Below are positions 12,641 to 24,400 of a stretch of 64,000 nucleotides of DNA, piece by piece (positions within the stretch are counted from its first letter, which is position 1; each line of letters begins with the position of its first letter). The stretch is from NCBI GenBank assembly GCA_018894105.1, contig CM032128.1, forward strand, positions 12,939,001-13,003,000. The letters are read 5' to 3'. The DNA is from Jacaranda mimosifolia. Lineage: Eukaryota > Streptophyta > Magnoliopsida > Lamiales > Bignoniaceae. The position numbers and the translations under genes are program-made. The notes beneath the pieces were generated by a model that was not told where the DNA came from, made no database searches, and was given only the letters and a program-made list of their open reading frames with translations.

Positions 12641-15288
12641 TGTAGCATCCCCACTCGGGATGACCCCTAACAGAGGTGCCACCATGACATCTAAATTAAA
12701 TATAAATTGGGGAATCAAGAATTTTACCGATCTCAATGAAAAACAACTAGCACTAACCCAAAATATCATTCCATAGCATAGTATGTACAACCAAGTATCT
12801 TAGGTTTCATACAAACATCTTCATAGCATCTCTTAGATAGCTGTCTCGATCAGGTGCAAACCACATATACAATCAAAACATCTAATCTATTACAAAATAA
12901 CCCTTCAACCAAAGCATGGGTCGCTGCTTCTCACGTAGACCTGCTTGAAGAAAATAGAGTATACAAGGAAGATAAATCCTAAAGACTTAGTGAGGGAAAG
13001 AAGATGACAGGACTGAAAGAAAAACCATTAAGACACAACAATAAATGAACAGTTCAGTAACAAACAAGAGCTTCTGATATGAATCAATAGTGTGCATGAC
13101 ACACATGATATCAAATTAATAGGTTGTTGCTCATTCCGTCCTTATTATTCCCGAATCAATTTATAATTGCAAGTACCGGGCATCGATACAGTATAAATAG
13201 GATTTTCTTATCGCTCAATTGCTCGAACACTCAGTTGGGCATGTAATAATTAGTTTATATGGTATGGTCGACCATATGCCGGATCCCATCACTCACAGTT
13301 TGCTACCTCCAACTACATGTAAATCAGGATCATAGGTGGGTACTAACTGTAAGACCTGTATACATCGGTCCGTTTCGCCCAGCTGTCTTCTGGACCTAGC
13401 CCCTGGGCTTAAACCCCCTTGGTGTCCCTCCGGTTGAAAATCGTGCATGGCATCCCATGAGTTGGAAATCGCCCATGGCGTCCCCTGGGTTGAAAAGATA
13501 TAATGCTAATAGATAAGAATTTTAACCTTTAAACAATAACATGAATATAACGAGATACAATATGAACATCCAATATACTGGCCAGGAAGGCCGTTCTGGA
13601 ATAATAATCCAAGTATTCCGCTAGATTTGGCACTCAGTTGGTACAACTGATAATCAAGTATGCCGTCAATGCCAAATAACTGATATATAGAATGAACTTA
13701 AATGTACTGACAAGATTTCTTGAATAATCAACATGATAGGAAATGAACAAATAATACGGGGTCAGCCGACAAGGCTGTGGGGTACAAGGGGAAGAATCGA
13801 ATAATATAATAAAAGTTCTAGACACCAGAATAGAAACAAGCAATAACCCTCACAGGGGTGTGCACATTAGAAATAATTAATAGTCGAGATTTCAAATAAT
13901 ATACTAGTTTTCAACGAATACGATACAAGAACAGAAACCCTCACTGGGGTCTATTACAACAACAGATAAGTACGATAAAGGTGCCAGATTGGCAGACCCT
14001 CACCTCAAAACTTTAGAATATGGCTACAGTCTACTGATTTGCAGTTTCCTACTCTTCGTCACCTAACCAAAAGAATCATTTACTTATCAAAACTCACATT
14101 CGATCTGAATAACATCCAATAAATAAAATACTACTATTAACTGTCTAAAATCAGTAACTACCCAATTAATTCAATATATAAGACTTCGTCCGAAATTATC
14201 ATTAAGAAATACTCTTAACAATGTAGCTAATTTACTACTGGTTATAGGGTTCTTAACAATACGAGCAATAGATAAAAGCAATTCAATCCCATATTAATAT
14301 CCTAAATAGTAATAATCAGCCAACTAATTCAATAACTTAATTATTGTCAACTTAGAGCCCAATTTTCCAAATTTAGAGTTTTTCTAGCTTAATTAACTCA
14401 ATAATTCCTCAACTATCACCTTTGATAAAAATTTTAAATCCAAAAATTCAATATCAACTATGCATGAACATTTACTACCAAATATAATTCGAAATCAATT
14501 ATTCAAAAGTACAAGAGGTTTAAACGAGTGAAAATGTACAAAAATTCTAATCTCAAAATTAATCTTTACCCCAAAACGGACAATCAAGACCCCGAAACAC
14601 CAAACCGAATGCACCACCACGACCATCGCGATGAGGGGAAAATTATGTCTGAGAACCGCCGCCGCCGCCAGAAAAATATGAAACCACCACCGTTGGCTGC
14701 GTCTCGTTCTCTCGAGTTCAACGGTCTAGTTGGTTTTCAATTTTGAGGCAGGGAAGACCTTCAATCGCTTGTCACCACCTTGGTTTTTCCTTTCTCACCG
14801 CGCTGCAACTTTCGGTTCTGTTGTCACCGCCATGTCAAGCTTCCATGCAAGGTGTAGCTAAAGGTGATGAGAGGTAGTTAGTGGTGTTGGATGGTTGAAA
14901 CGATCACCGGGGAGGGTGGTGAAGATGGTGAGATAGTGATACGGGTGAAGAAATGAAAATGGTGATAAGGATGAAAATGAAAAAGGAAAGTGAGGAAGAT
15001 GGCTGTTGTTTTATTTTTTATAAAATTTAATTTTTTGTATTTTCAATTTAGCCTCTGAACTTTTAATAAGTTATTCAATTAAGTCTTCTATTTGATTTAA
15101 ATGATGTCTTGACCTTAGTTGACTAAAAAGGTTGCACGCAAACCCCTAAGTTTTCAATTCTAGTTCAATTAAATCCTACTTAATTACGGATTGACCCCCA
15201 AGAAATTTAAATATAATAATAATATAAGGGATAATTAAATTTTCATAAATTTTAAATGCTATTAATCATAAAATTTCGAGGTGTTACA
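12641..15288 (-). repeat. gypsy-1 5' LTR (right)
   Basis: 2648 bp, TG...CA. Partner of 4928-7567. It carries an extra tandem copy of a roughly 30-bp 'catggc(a/g)tccc' segment at about 13432-13495 that is single in the left LTR. Confidence 0.95.
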
Positions 15289-16433
15289 AATTATACATAC
15301 TTATAAATAGACATTTACATATACATGAATAAAAAATAAAAATTAAATGACATACTTTTAAAATATAAATATTCAAAAAGTGAAACAAACTTTACAAATA
15401 CCAAAATAAAAAAATAGATCTTATCCTATAAAATTGTAAACTTAGATAAACAAAAATAAGAGAATTTAAAAATAAATTACAAAATTTAACAAATAAATTA
15501 ATAACTTAATTCAAAGAATGAAAAGGATACTAAATTTATAACAATTTAAATAAAATAAAAATTAACTGACAAAATTTATAAATGATTAAAGATAAAAATA
15601 TAATTAATAAAAATAAAATTAAATTAAAAAAATATTAAGAACAATTAATATATATATATATATCTCATCTCAAAAAATTATAAAATTAAAAGAACAAAAA
15701 TGGAATTTAAAAATTAAAAAATTAAAAAATGAATTGATAACTTAAACTAAGTAATAAACAAAAAAGATAATAAAAATTTACAAAGTTAATAACAATAAAA
15801 GCTAAATGATAGGCTTTATTTATGGTTGAAAAGAAATTTATAGCATTAAAATCCAAAAAATCTCTTCCATCATGTACGTAAGATCCTTAAAAAAAAACCA
15901 AAATAAAAAAAGTGAAAAATAAAATCAAAAAATCAATAAACAATTTGAAGAATAAAATAAAGAGGCACACAAAGAGATAGAGGGAAAAAAAATGCTAGAA
16001 AATAAAGAGGCGCACAAAGAATAGAGTGGAAAAAAATACTAGAAACTGAGAGTATTAATAAAATAATTTTCGAAACACTCTATTTATAGTGCTATAGATA
16101 TAAATTAGTTATTAAAAATAAGAGAAAATTATAAAAAACTTATCAAACTATAGAGTTTAAATGATCTCGGTATCTTCCATATATTGAGAGTAGAGATGAA
16201 GGAGATATTGTAGATAAAATGAAATAATTTTTTGGTATTTGAGATAAGCAAAGAATAATTTGTTCTAATCAATAAATGATTTCAAAAATCTAGATATCTT
16301 TAAAAGGAATAAATACTTTCAACTTAATTATCAAAAATCAATCTTTAAATGTAATTAAAAAGCTCAAAATTCTAAGAATTTAGAATTTGATCAAAATTGC
16401 ACAATTATGGATCCCACAATGTTCTTCTATAAA

Positions 16434-17551
16434 ATAATTGTAGAATAATAAAATTTCCATATAAAATAAATAAAATAAAATATTTATCTATTAATCTTGT
16501 GATAAATTGAATTTATAAGATAGAATTTTGTGATAAGAACACTTAACATGATGCTTATAAAATATTTTTTAAATTATAAACTTATTTAGTGAGATAAAAA
16601 TATGATTATACATATTTTCTGAATTATCTTATGAGATAGAAATCTATATCACAATTTTGGATAAACATAATGTGATATTTTAGTTATAATAGATAAACTG
16701 GTCGTATTAAAATGAAATATAAAAGTAAATAAACAACCAATGAAAAATTTTAAACTGAATTAAAATACTCAAAATTTAAAGAATTTGACATTTGGCAAAA
16801 ATTGGACAATTAGAATCAAAATTGCATAATTGTGGGTCCCACATCGTTGTGCTATATATAATAGTATAGATAGATATATATATTTTAAATTTTGAATGAA
16901 AAAAAAAGTAGAGATGAGATACAATCATATTGTTTAGAGATAAAAATCAATAAATAATGATTTTTTTAAAATGAATTAAAATACTCAAAATTCTAAGAAT
17001 TTTCCATTTGGCAAAAATTGCACAATTAGAATCAAAATTGCATAAGTCTAGGTACCACACCATTGTGCTATATATAATAATATAGATAATAGATAGATAT
17101 AGAATTGTACTGCGAATAATGTAGAAATAAAATGTAAAAAGAATAATTGTAGAGTAACAACATTTATATACAAAGCAAATGAAATATTTATCTATTAATC
17201 TTGTGATAAATTAAATTTATAAGATGAAATTTGTGATAAGAGTACTTAATATGGTACTCATAAAACATTTTTAAAATCATAAACGTATTTAGTGAAATAA
17301 AAATACTATTATGGATATTTTTTGAATTATCTTATGAGAAAGAAATCTATATTGTCATTTTGGATAAACACAACATGATAATTTAGTTATGATAGATAAG
17401 TTAATCTTATTAAAATAAAATATAAAAGTAAATAAATAACCAGTGAAAAAATTTCAATTGAATTAAAAAATTCAAAATTCTAAAAATTTGACATTTGGTG
17501 AAAATCGCACAATTAGAATTAAAATTGCACAATTACGGATATATAATAGTA
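16434..17551 (-). repeat. tandem Helitron-like 5'-terminal segments
   Basis: About 430 bp starting near 16434 is repeated from 17138 to 17551 and is also the right end of copy C (3895-4236). Shared landmarks are 'atttatctattaatcttgtgataaatt', split by small changes, then the 'gataaaca' block, 'caacca(a/g)tgaaaa' and the 'gcacaatta' box. A shorter copy of only the terminal 120 bp ends near 17087. So four Helitron-type 5' ends lie within about 1.1 kb: near 16434, 16870, 17087 and 17551. Confidence 0.6.
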
Positions 17552-17784
17552 CTAGAATGTGCCCTATGCGATGCATCGAAAATGTGAAATAATTTATTTT
17601 ATAATAATATTTATTTTATTTCACGTGATTAAAATATGAATTGTAATTGTTTTTAATATTTAACAAAAAAATCTATTACTAAGTAAATAATATAAATAGT
17701 TCAACTAAAAATACCATACTTGAAGATATTTTATACTTAAATAAGTTATAGAATATTAAGAATTACTAACTCTAAGTTTATGTA
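17552..17784 (-). mobile_element. Helitron-like element, copy D (3' end only)
   Basis: The minus-strand 3' terminus CTAG is at 17552-17555, next to a degraded GTGC/GCAT hairpin. The next 230 bp match, in inverted orientation, the segment ending with CTAG at 58226-58229. The copy is interrupted at 17785 by the start of an LTR. Confidence 0.6.
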
Positions 17785-18745
17785 TGTAAGACTCCTAAAA
17801 TTCGGTACATTTTTGAAAATAAGGATTTAGAAATTAAGATATGGGTTGGTCGGATTTTAGGACTCAAAAAATTAACAAAAAAGACTTAATTACAAGAATT
17901 TTGAAAGTTTTGGGGTCAAATTGCAAATAGGCAAGACTTGATTGGATGACATTTAAGAAGTTTTGGGGCTGCATGGCTATAATTCTTGGTCAAATGGGCC
18001 AAAATAGGGCCCTAACTAAATTTGGGATCAAAGAAGGATTTTGAAATCTTACCTAAATGTAAGCTAGACAAAACTGGTAGGGGCCAAATTAGATTCTAGA
18101 AAATTTCCCTTTAAATATCACATTTTAGTTTTTTCCCCACCATTTCTTCTTTCTTCTTCACCAAACCACTTACACCTTCACCATCTCTCCGATGATCTCC
18201 AGCGACACCCCGAAATGTAGAACTAAACCAATCGCCCTCTTCCTCTCCTCGATGCAAACTCAATGACACTAGATTTACCATGAACCAACCAGCGACATGT
18301 CGAAAAATTTAAGCTTGTTAGTGGCATATTTCGAGCTTGGTGGGTTTCCATTTTCCGACAACTTTTTGGAGGCGGACAAAAGGTGGGTTTTGTCGGGTTG
18401 AGCTTGGTGAACAAACTGGTAGCTTCAAATTGCAATTTCGACCAACGATGGTGTAGTAATTAAGCAAAAACCATGTGGCGGCGAGTGGTGGCACTGGAGG
18501 ATTTAAGCTGAAGTTGAGCTTCAATTCAGCAGCAATTGTAAAAATTGACTTGCGCATTGGATTTCTGGAGCTAAGAGGTTTCAATTGGTCTTGGTGTTGC
18601 TCGTATCAGGCAGCAGCAACGCGGCGGCGGTGAAGAGACAGTCTCTTCAGCTCATCGCGACGATTGTGGCAGTATGTTTGGTTTATGATTTTGAGGCTTC
18701 TATAATTGGATCTTGGGGAAAGAAGTTGGTTCGGAGATATTGCAT
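17785..18745 (+). mobile_element. truncated Ty3/gypsy-type LTR fragment
   Basis: Starts TGTAAGACTCCTAAAATTC and continues with 'ggtcggattttaggactc' and 'gaaagttttggggtcaa'. These match the reverse complement of the gypsy-2 LTR end (30241-30425). This is therefore the beginning of a related LTR in plus orientation. A TATA-like 'tttaaatatc' lies near 18110, followed by a C/T-rich leader. It stops at the AT tract before the element at 18756; the rest is missing. The short reading frames here are not convincing genes. Confidence 0.65.
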
Positions 18746-18755
18746 ATATATATAT

Positions 18756-20205
18756 GGGAAAATTGAAAAGAACCCCTATGTGTTAAAACAAATGGGCAGA
18801 TTACCTCCTTTTGAAAAAAAAAAAGACAAATAACACCCTCATATTTTAAAAAATCATGCAACGAACCCCTCTGAGAGTATGGGAGTAGGACATTTGCTCG
18901 TGCATACATCCATACTTAAATTTTTCTATATAAAAGATAATTATGCCCTTATTTATCAACCATTGGATCTTCTTTTAAAAATTCAACGGCCTAGATCAAA
19001 TCATATTATTTTTTTAAAAAAACTATAAAAAATATATTATATATATCACTATCCCCCACCGGCGGCCACCGCCAGTAGAGGCGGCCTCCATGGCCGCTCG
19101 GCCTCTGCGAGCCAGTGTCGGCCATGGGCATCGCGTTTGCAGCGGCCACGGGCGCGGCGTTTGCAGCGGCGCCTATGGCTGCCAGTCGCAGGGGCGGTCT
19201 CCATGGTCGTTTGGGCCATACGAGCGGCGCCGAGCATAAGCGCCGCGTTTGAAGCGGCCATGGCTGCTCGGCCCCTGCCAGTCGGCGCTGGCGATGACGC
19301 CGCGTTTGCAGCAGCCATGGCTGCTCGGCCCCTGCAAGCGGCGCCCATGGCCGCCAGTCGCAGGGGCGGCCTCCATGGCTGCTTGGGTTGTTCGAGCAGC
19401 GCCGGCCATGGGCGCCGCGTTTGTAGTGGCCATGGTCGCTCGGCCACTGCGAGCGGCGGCTATTAGCAGCTGGCAGGTAAAGGTATTAGCCACTGCGGCG
19501 GCTATTAGCCACTATGAGGGGCGGCCATGGCAGCTGGCAGGTAAAGGTAGGAAGGGTTGGGGTGGGGTGGGGGTGGGAGTGGGGTTGGGGTATAAAATAT
19601 AATATAAAATATTTATTTATAAATATATATAATATATAAATCACTATTGTATAATATTTATGTTTATTATATTATATATTTTATATTTATTGTATAATAT
19701 ACATAAATAAAAAAAGAATAAATTAGAAGGATGAAAATAAAAAAAGTTAAAAATAGTTTTAAAATTTAAAAATAAAAAAATTTGTATAAAGGAGATGAAT
19801 ATAATTGATAAAATAAAAATAAAAGTGATTTTAGTTTTATAAATAAATTTATATATGTATAAAATGAGAATATATGAAATAATGATCAATTTATGTAGAT
19901 GTATAAAATGAGAAATATATGAAATAATGAAAGAAAAGAGAAATGAGAAATAAAAAGAAAAGAAAAGAATGAAAGGAAAAAAATGATAATAAACGGTTGT
20001 TTAAATTGAATTGAAAATATATTAAATGATTAAGGGTAAATTAGTCTTTTCATATTAAAATTATGTTAAATGGATAGCAAATGAGAAGGAGGAGGCGGTG
20101 CGCGTAGTTTTTTAAAACATAGGGAGGTATATTGAATATTTATTTTTTATAGGGGGGTAAATTGCCTATTTTTTAAAACACAGGGGGGTAAATTTCTATT
20201 AGCCC
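18756..20205. mobile_element. Mutator-like (MULE) non-autonomous element
   Basis: About 1.45 kb with imperfect inverted ends. The left end starts GGGAAAATTGAAAAGAACCC, and the right end on the other strand starts GGGCTAATAGAAATTTACCC. Both continue with CCTATGTGTTTTAA-like and TTACC(T/C)CC words further in. Plant MULE termini often have this 'GGGG..AAATT..CCCCC' style. It sits inside an (AT)n tract on both sides, so a target duplication cannot be resolved. The core is GC-rich and repetitive; the right half is AT-rich. No transposase coding. Confidence 0.55.
19055..19560. repeat. GC-rich repeat core of the MULE-like element
   Basis: A sharply GC-rich island built from repeated modules such as 'catggctgctcgg' and 'gcggcctccatgg'. 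A larger unit of about 172 bp is visible: the block from 19166 recurs from 19338 with a few changes. Several overlapping reading frames are open on both strands, but they are Ala/Arg/Gly low-complexity products of the base composition, and I do not call them genes. Confidence 0.8.
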
Positions 20206-20215
20206 ATATATATAT

Positions 20216-21404
20216 ATACATATATGTTGTACCATTATTCTTATTTACCTTGTACTATGCCAAGAATGAAAAGAAAAAGAAATTGATATATGATTGGTAT
20301 CTATATTTTCACGCACGGATTATTATATAGTTTAGTGGACCCGGATATGTCACATTATGCACATTCTAATAAGGGTCAATGCTACAGCTATAACTTTAGT
20401 GATAGCGAAAAAGTCCCTTTCCCTCGTCGGCATGAAAGGAACAAGCCAAATATAGACAAGTGCCTCCAATAGCTGATCCACACGCACACTTTCTTATTGG
20501 CCCAAATCACCATCTCAAGTTTATCTCCTAGGTTAACCTGATGTGCCTCTGAAAAGGCATCGAAGTGCACACCTCACTTGGCTACTGGCATGAAGGGCTC
20601 GGGTACTGCCTAGATCTTTCAGCGGTGCTACTCTGCTACGTACCTGTTGTGTGTACCCTCATTCCATCCTTCTGGCTTGGATCCTCGCTAAGTCAACCAT
20701 TTTTCTAGCTAAAAGGTAAAGAATACAAAAATAAACATAAGAGTTTGAGAGAATACAAATGAGTAGACAATATAAACATATGCAGAAACAGTTAATAAAA
20801 AGAAAAATGTGCTAAGTACCCACTAGAAATATATAAGTGTTGTCAAAAGTGTAAACCTGCCTCCTCAAAACTTCTACGAAGGTCACAATAAACATGGCCT
20901 AGATGGGCCAAAGATGGAGAGTTGTTCCACTCACGAGGATGGCCCAACCCTAATCACAAACAAATAAATATCCATCCTTTGAAGGCCTTTATAAAGAAGG
21001 CAGCCTCAAAAACTTGCTATTTATTTAGGGAAAACATGAAAAAGGGCTAATTGGACACCTTACGCACCTTGAATAAAGGGCAAAAGCTATCTAAGGAAAC
21101 AAGCGGTCAAATGCTGTCTGTACCCTACAAAGTATCCAAAAAAATAGGCATGAACTGACTTAGACATACTCTATAACTCTTCACTACATTTAGTAGAAAG
21201 GATTCGGGGTTGAAGGAAACCTATGAGTGAAGTAACTACTAAACACAGTAAAGTTTCCTTTGGGAGGTGATACCATGTTGTCACACGATGAAGGAACGAG
21301 GAACTAAAACTCCTCAAAAACACATATTCAACGTCTCAAAACATCTAACTCCTTAGGCTAGAGTAGACATTTATCTTTGTGCCTTGTACAAGACTACTAT
21401 CAGT
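20216..21404. other. unassigned region left of the hAT element
   Basis: Mixed composition, with moderately GC-rich sequence at 20470-20700. Short open frames exist on both strands but none matches a family I recognise. It may be the decayed remainder of an older element split by the hAT insertion, since 25260-25420 continues in similar composition. Confidence 0.3.
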
Positions 21405-21412
21405 GATAGGAG

Positions 21413-24400
21413 CACAAATGTGAAAGGGGAGCGCCTGGCTCGCCTGGGCTTCGCCGCCTCAGCATCTTTGTGGTAGGAGGTGAGGTGCTTGCTATAAGGC
21501 ACCCTAGGGCGGGCGCCTACTGCACCTCGCCTCAATATGTACGGCGTGTTGCCTAGCCCGCTTTAAGAAGGTAAGTAGGTTTTTGGGGGAAAAAAAGGAA
21601 AATCATATTTTAAAAAATAAAAAAAATGCTATTGTAGGCTAAGTAGGGTTAGAAAAAAAAGGAAAATTTATGTAAAAGTAAAAAAGCCTAATTTTAACTT
21701 TAATCTAATACAATAATATAATCTACTCCTATACACATTGGACATTGCCCCCAGACCCTCAGTCATTGATGCTAACCAGTGCCACTTCTTGCCGCCATCA
21801 GCTGCCATTAGGTATAGTTTCAATTTCTTTCTTTTTTTATAGAAAGCAAAGTTTTTTATATTATTTTTGTTATTTTTAAAGTTATTGTGCTGGGATTAAT
21901 GTTTCTTTTTTTGTGTGTTTTCAAATTTCACTTCATTTAACTTATTTTAAATTAATATTATTTTTTCTAAATTTATAATTATTTCTCATTTTGTTTATTT
22001 TTTATATTTTTTACTTTTTTTTCTATAATTTTTTTTTGCTTATCTTTTTTTTTGTTTGTTCAGTAAATCCAGTTTCAGTATTGCTTTTACTATATTTTCT
22101 TATTTCTTTTGTTATTTTTACTTTTTCCCCCATTTTCACTATTTTTTTTCATTTTTTTGTTTTATTCATAATTTCATACTTGTGTTACTTTATCCTAAAT
22201 ATATTAATTCACATTTGCAGCTTGAAAATATATCGACTTTCGATTTTCGAACAAACCTCATATAGAAAACATCCGTGTTGGAAGTATGTGAGATTGGAGA
22301 ATCCAGAAAGTACAAATAATACTATATGTATTTTTGTGATAAAAAATATTCCTAGGGAATATGTATGGAAAAACAACACATAGCTGGAGGTTTTGCTAAT
22401 GTGAGGTCATGCGAGAAAGTTTCAGATGAAGGAGGAAATCAGAATTACATGGGCATAGAGAAGAGAGCTAAAGAGCAAATTATTTTAGAGAAATAGATTC
22501 AACATCAAAGAACTCAAGAAGAATACTTGAGAAATCTTGGTGATGAAGATGATTATGAAGTAGAAAGTTAGGAGGTTTATCAACTGAAGAAAAAGGCAAA
22601 AGCAAACATGAAAGGGCCAACAGACTTTTTCATAAGTCACAACGAACAACTGACTTCAAATAATATGAATAAACAAAAGGAGGTGGATGAGGAGACAATG
22701 AAGATATTGAAAGATCGAGCACATTCAGCTATAGCATAATGGATGTATGATGCTGGGACTTTTTTTTTTTTTTTTGAAAATTTGTTGCGTAAAAAATGGT
22801 AGCAACAACTTGTAGCAGAAGTTGTTGCCAATACATTATCCCAAAATCAACATAAAAAATATCCCAACAACCAAGCCAATTCAGTAGCAAAATCAAAACC
22901 AATGTATGATGCTAGGATTGCTCTCATTACAGTGAATTATGATAGTTTTCAGGAGATGATTTATGAGATTGGAAAACATGGTCTAGGGTTGAAAGCACCC
23001 AATTTTCATAATATGAGAGCCCCTTTGCTGAAAAAGAAGGTTGAGCAAGTGAAAAAAAATAATGAAAGACCATAAAGAAGAATGAAAAAAAAAATGGTTG
23101 TTCTATTATGTCGGATGGGGGGAATGATAAAAGAGAATGAACTTTGATTAATTTTCTTATTAATTATCCTAAGGGAAGTATATTTGTGAAGTACATTGAT
23201 GCTTCTGAGTATAGCAAAATGAGAGAGAAAATATTTGAGCTATTGAGTGAGTTTATGGAGGAAGTTGGATTAGAGGATGTTGTTCAAATGGTTACAAATA
23301 ATGCTTTGAATATGAAGCTAATGGGTAATAGTTAATAAAATAATAAATAATTTACCATATCCTTGTACTCTTATTTTTCTACTTTTATTCTAATTATTTT
23401 GCTATATTTTCTTATTTCATAGGATAATTATTGAAGGCAATATATTCGAATTTATATTGGACGTCATGTGCTGCACGTTGTTCGAACTTGATGTTGGAGG
23501 ATATATTTAAAGATAGGGACATTCATCTAATTTTTATGAATGTATGAAGGTGAATAGATATATATATATAGTCATCCCAATATAGTAAACTTGATAAGAA
23601 AGTTTACTAATTTAGAATTAATGGTTAGACCTGCGATGACCTATTTTTCCACGGTATTCCTCATACCCTCAAGGTTTAATTTGGTGAAGAAAGGATTAAA
23701 TGCTATGTTAACTTTGGATCCATAGAGAAGTAATAAATGGGCACCTGAGCAAAGACGTATATAAGCATCTAATATTGTTCTATCCACTGTATTTTGGCGA
23801 GGAGCAACCAAAGCCTTTAAGATTATTGTACCTCTAGCGAAGGTTTTTTGGCTAGTTGATGGTGAGAAAAAACCTCATATGAGATACATCTATGAGGTTA
23901 TGAACAGAACAAAGAGGCTATTGCAAAGAGTTTTGGTATTGATTAGGAGAAATATAGCTAGTATTTTGATATCATTGATAAGAAGTGGGAAGATCAACTT
24001 CATCAACCTTTCCATGCAGTTGGCTACTATTTGAACCTAGAGTACTTATGTTCAAATCCAAAACTAATGGTGATTAGAAACCTATATCTGTGTTCTACAA
24101 ATGTCTTGAGAGACTGGTTTTAGATACATGTACTTAAGTTATAATCACTAAAGAATTAATGCTTTCCAAGAATGAAGAATGCCTATTTGTATTTACCATA
24201 GATAGAGGACTATGAGATCACCATGTAATACTGTAAATTGGAATTTTAAATATATCTTAAAATTAGAATGTCAATGTTATTTCATTAATGTGAAGTTTAT
24301 TCAATTTTTATAGTTGATTAGCGGAGGTCTTATGGCGGTGAAACTCTAGCTTAGCCATTAAAATTCTTAGTCTAACTTGCAGTGCATTCGGATGTAAGAA

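Larger units (their letters stand above)
4928..15288 (-). mobile_element. gypsy-1: full-length Ty3/gypsy LTR retrotransposon
   Basis: A 10.36-kb element with two long LTRs (4928-7567 and 12641-15288), both starting TGTAG and ending TACA. It is flanked by an exact 5-bp target duplication AATTA at 4923-4927 and 15289-15293. It is coded on the minus strand, so the right LTR is the 5' LTR. The primer binding site matches initiator-Met tRNA and a purine-rich tract precedes the other LTR. The order gag, protease, reverse transcriptase, RNase H, integrase, chromodomain-like tail is that of Ty3/gypsy chromoviruses. Very long LTRs together with this tail suggest the Tekay/Del group, which is inference. 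The coding region carries many stops and frameshifts, so it is not autonomous. Confidence 0.95.
4237..16870 (-). mobile_element. Helitron-like element, copy B, split by gypsy-1
   Basis: The minus-strand 3' end is CTAG at 4237-4240 with a weak hairpin (GTGC...GCAT, about 4250-4260). The body 4262-4927 continues at 15289 after the gypsy insertion, and the joined sequence is collinear with copy A. There are two candidate 5' ends. One is near 16434, matching the right end of copy A. The other is at 16869-16870, where the minus strand reads A|TCTATACTATTATATATAGC, a good Helitron-type 5' start flanked by the expected host A. The coordinates given use the outer end. Non-coding. Confidence 0.5.

Noticed and set aside
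14528..14746. 72-codon plus-strand frame, and its counterpart on the other LTR
   Set aside because: Inside gypsy-1 LTRs; not conserved as an open frame between the two LTRs.
18223..18833. Several 70-88 codon frames
   Set aside because: Fall in an LTR fragment leader and across the junction to the MULE-like element; no conserved motif.
19049..19602. Four overlapping open frames of 106-132 residues on both strands
   Set aside because: They are Ala/Arg/Gly low-complexity products of a GC-rich repeat with no domain, and the openness on several frames follows from composition.
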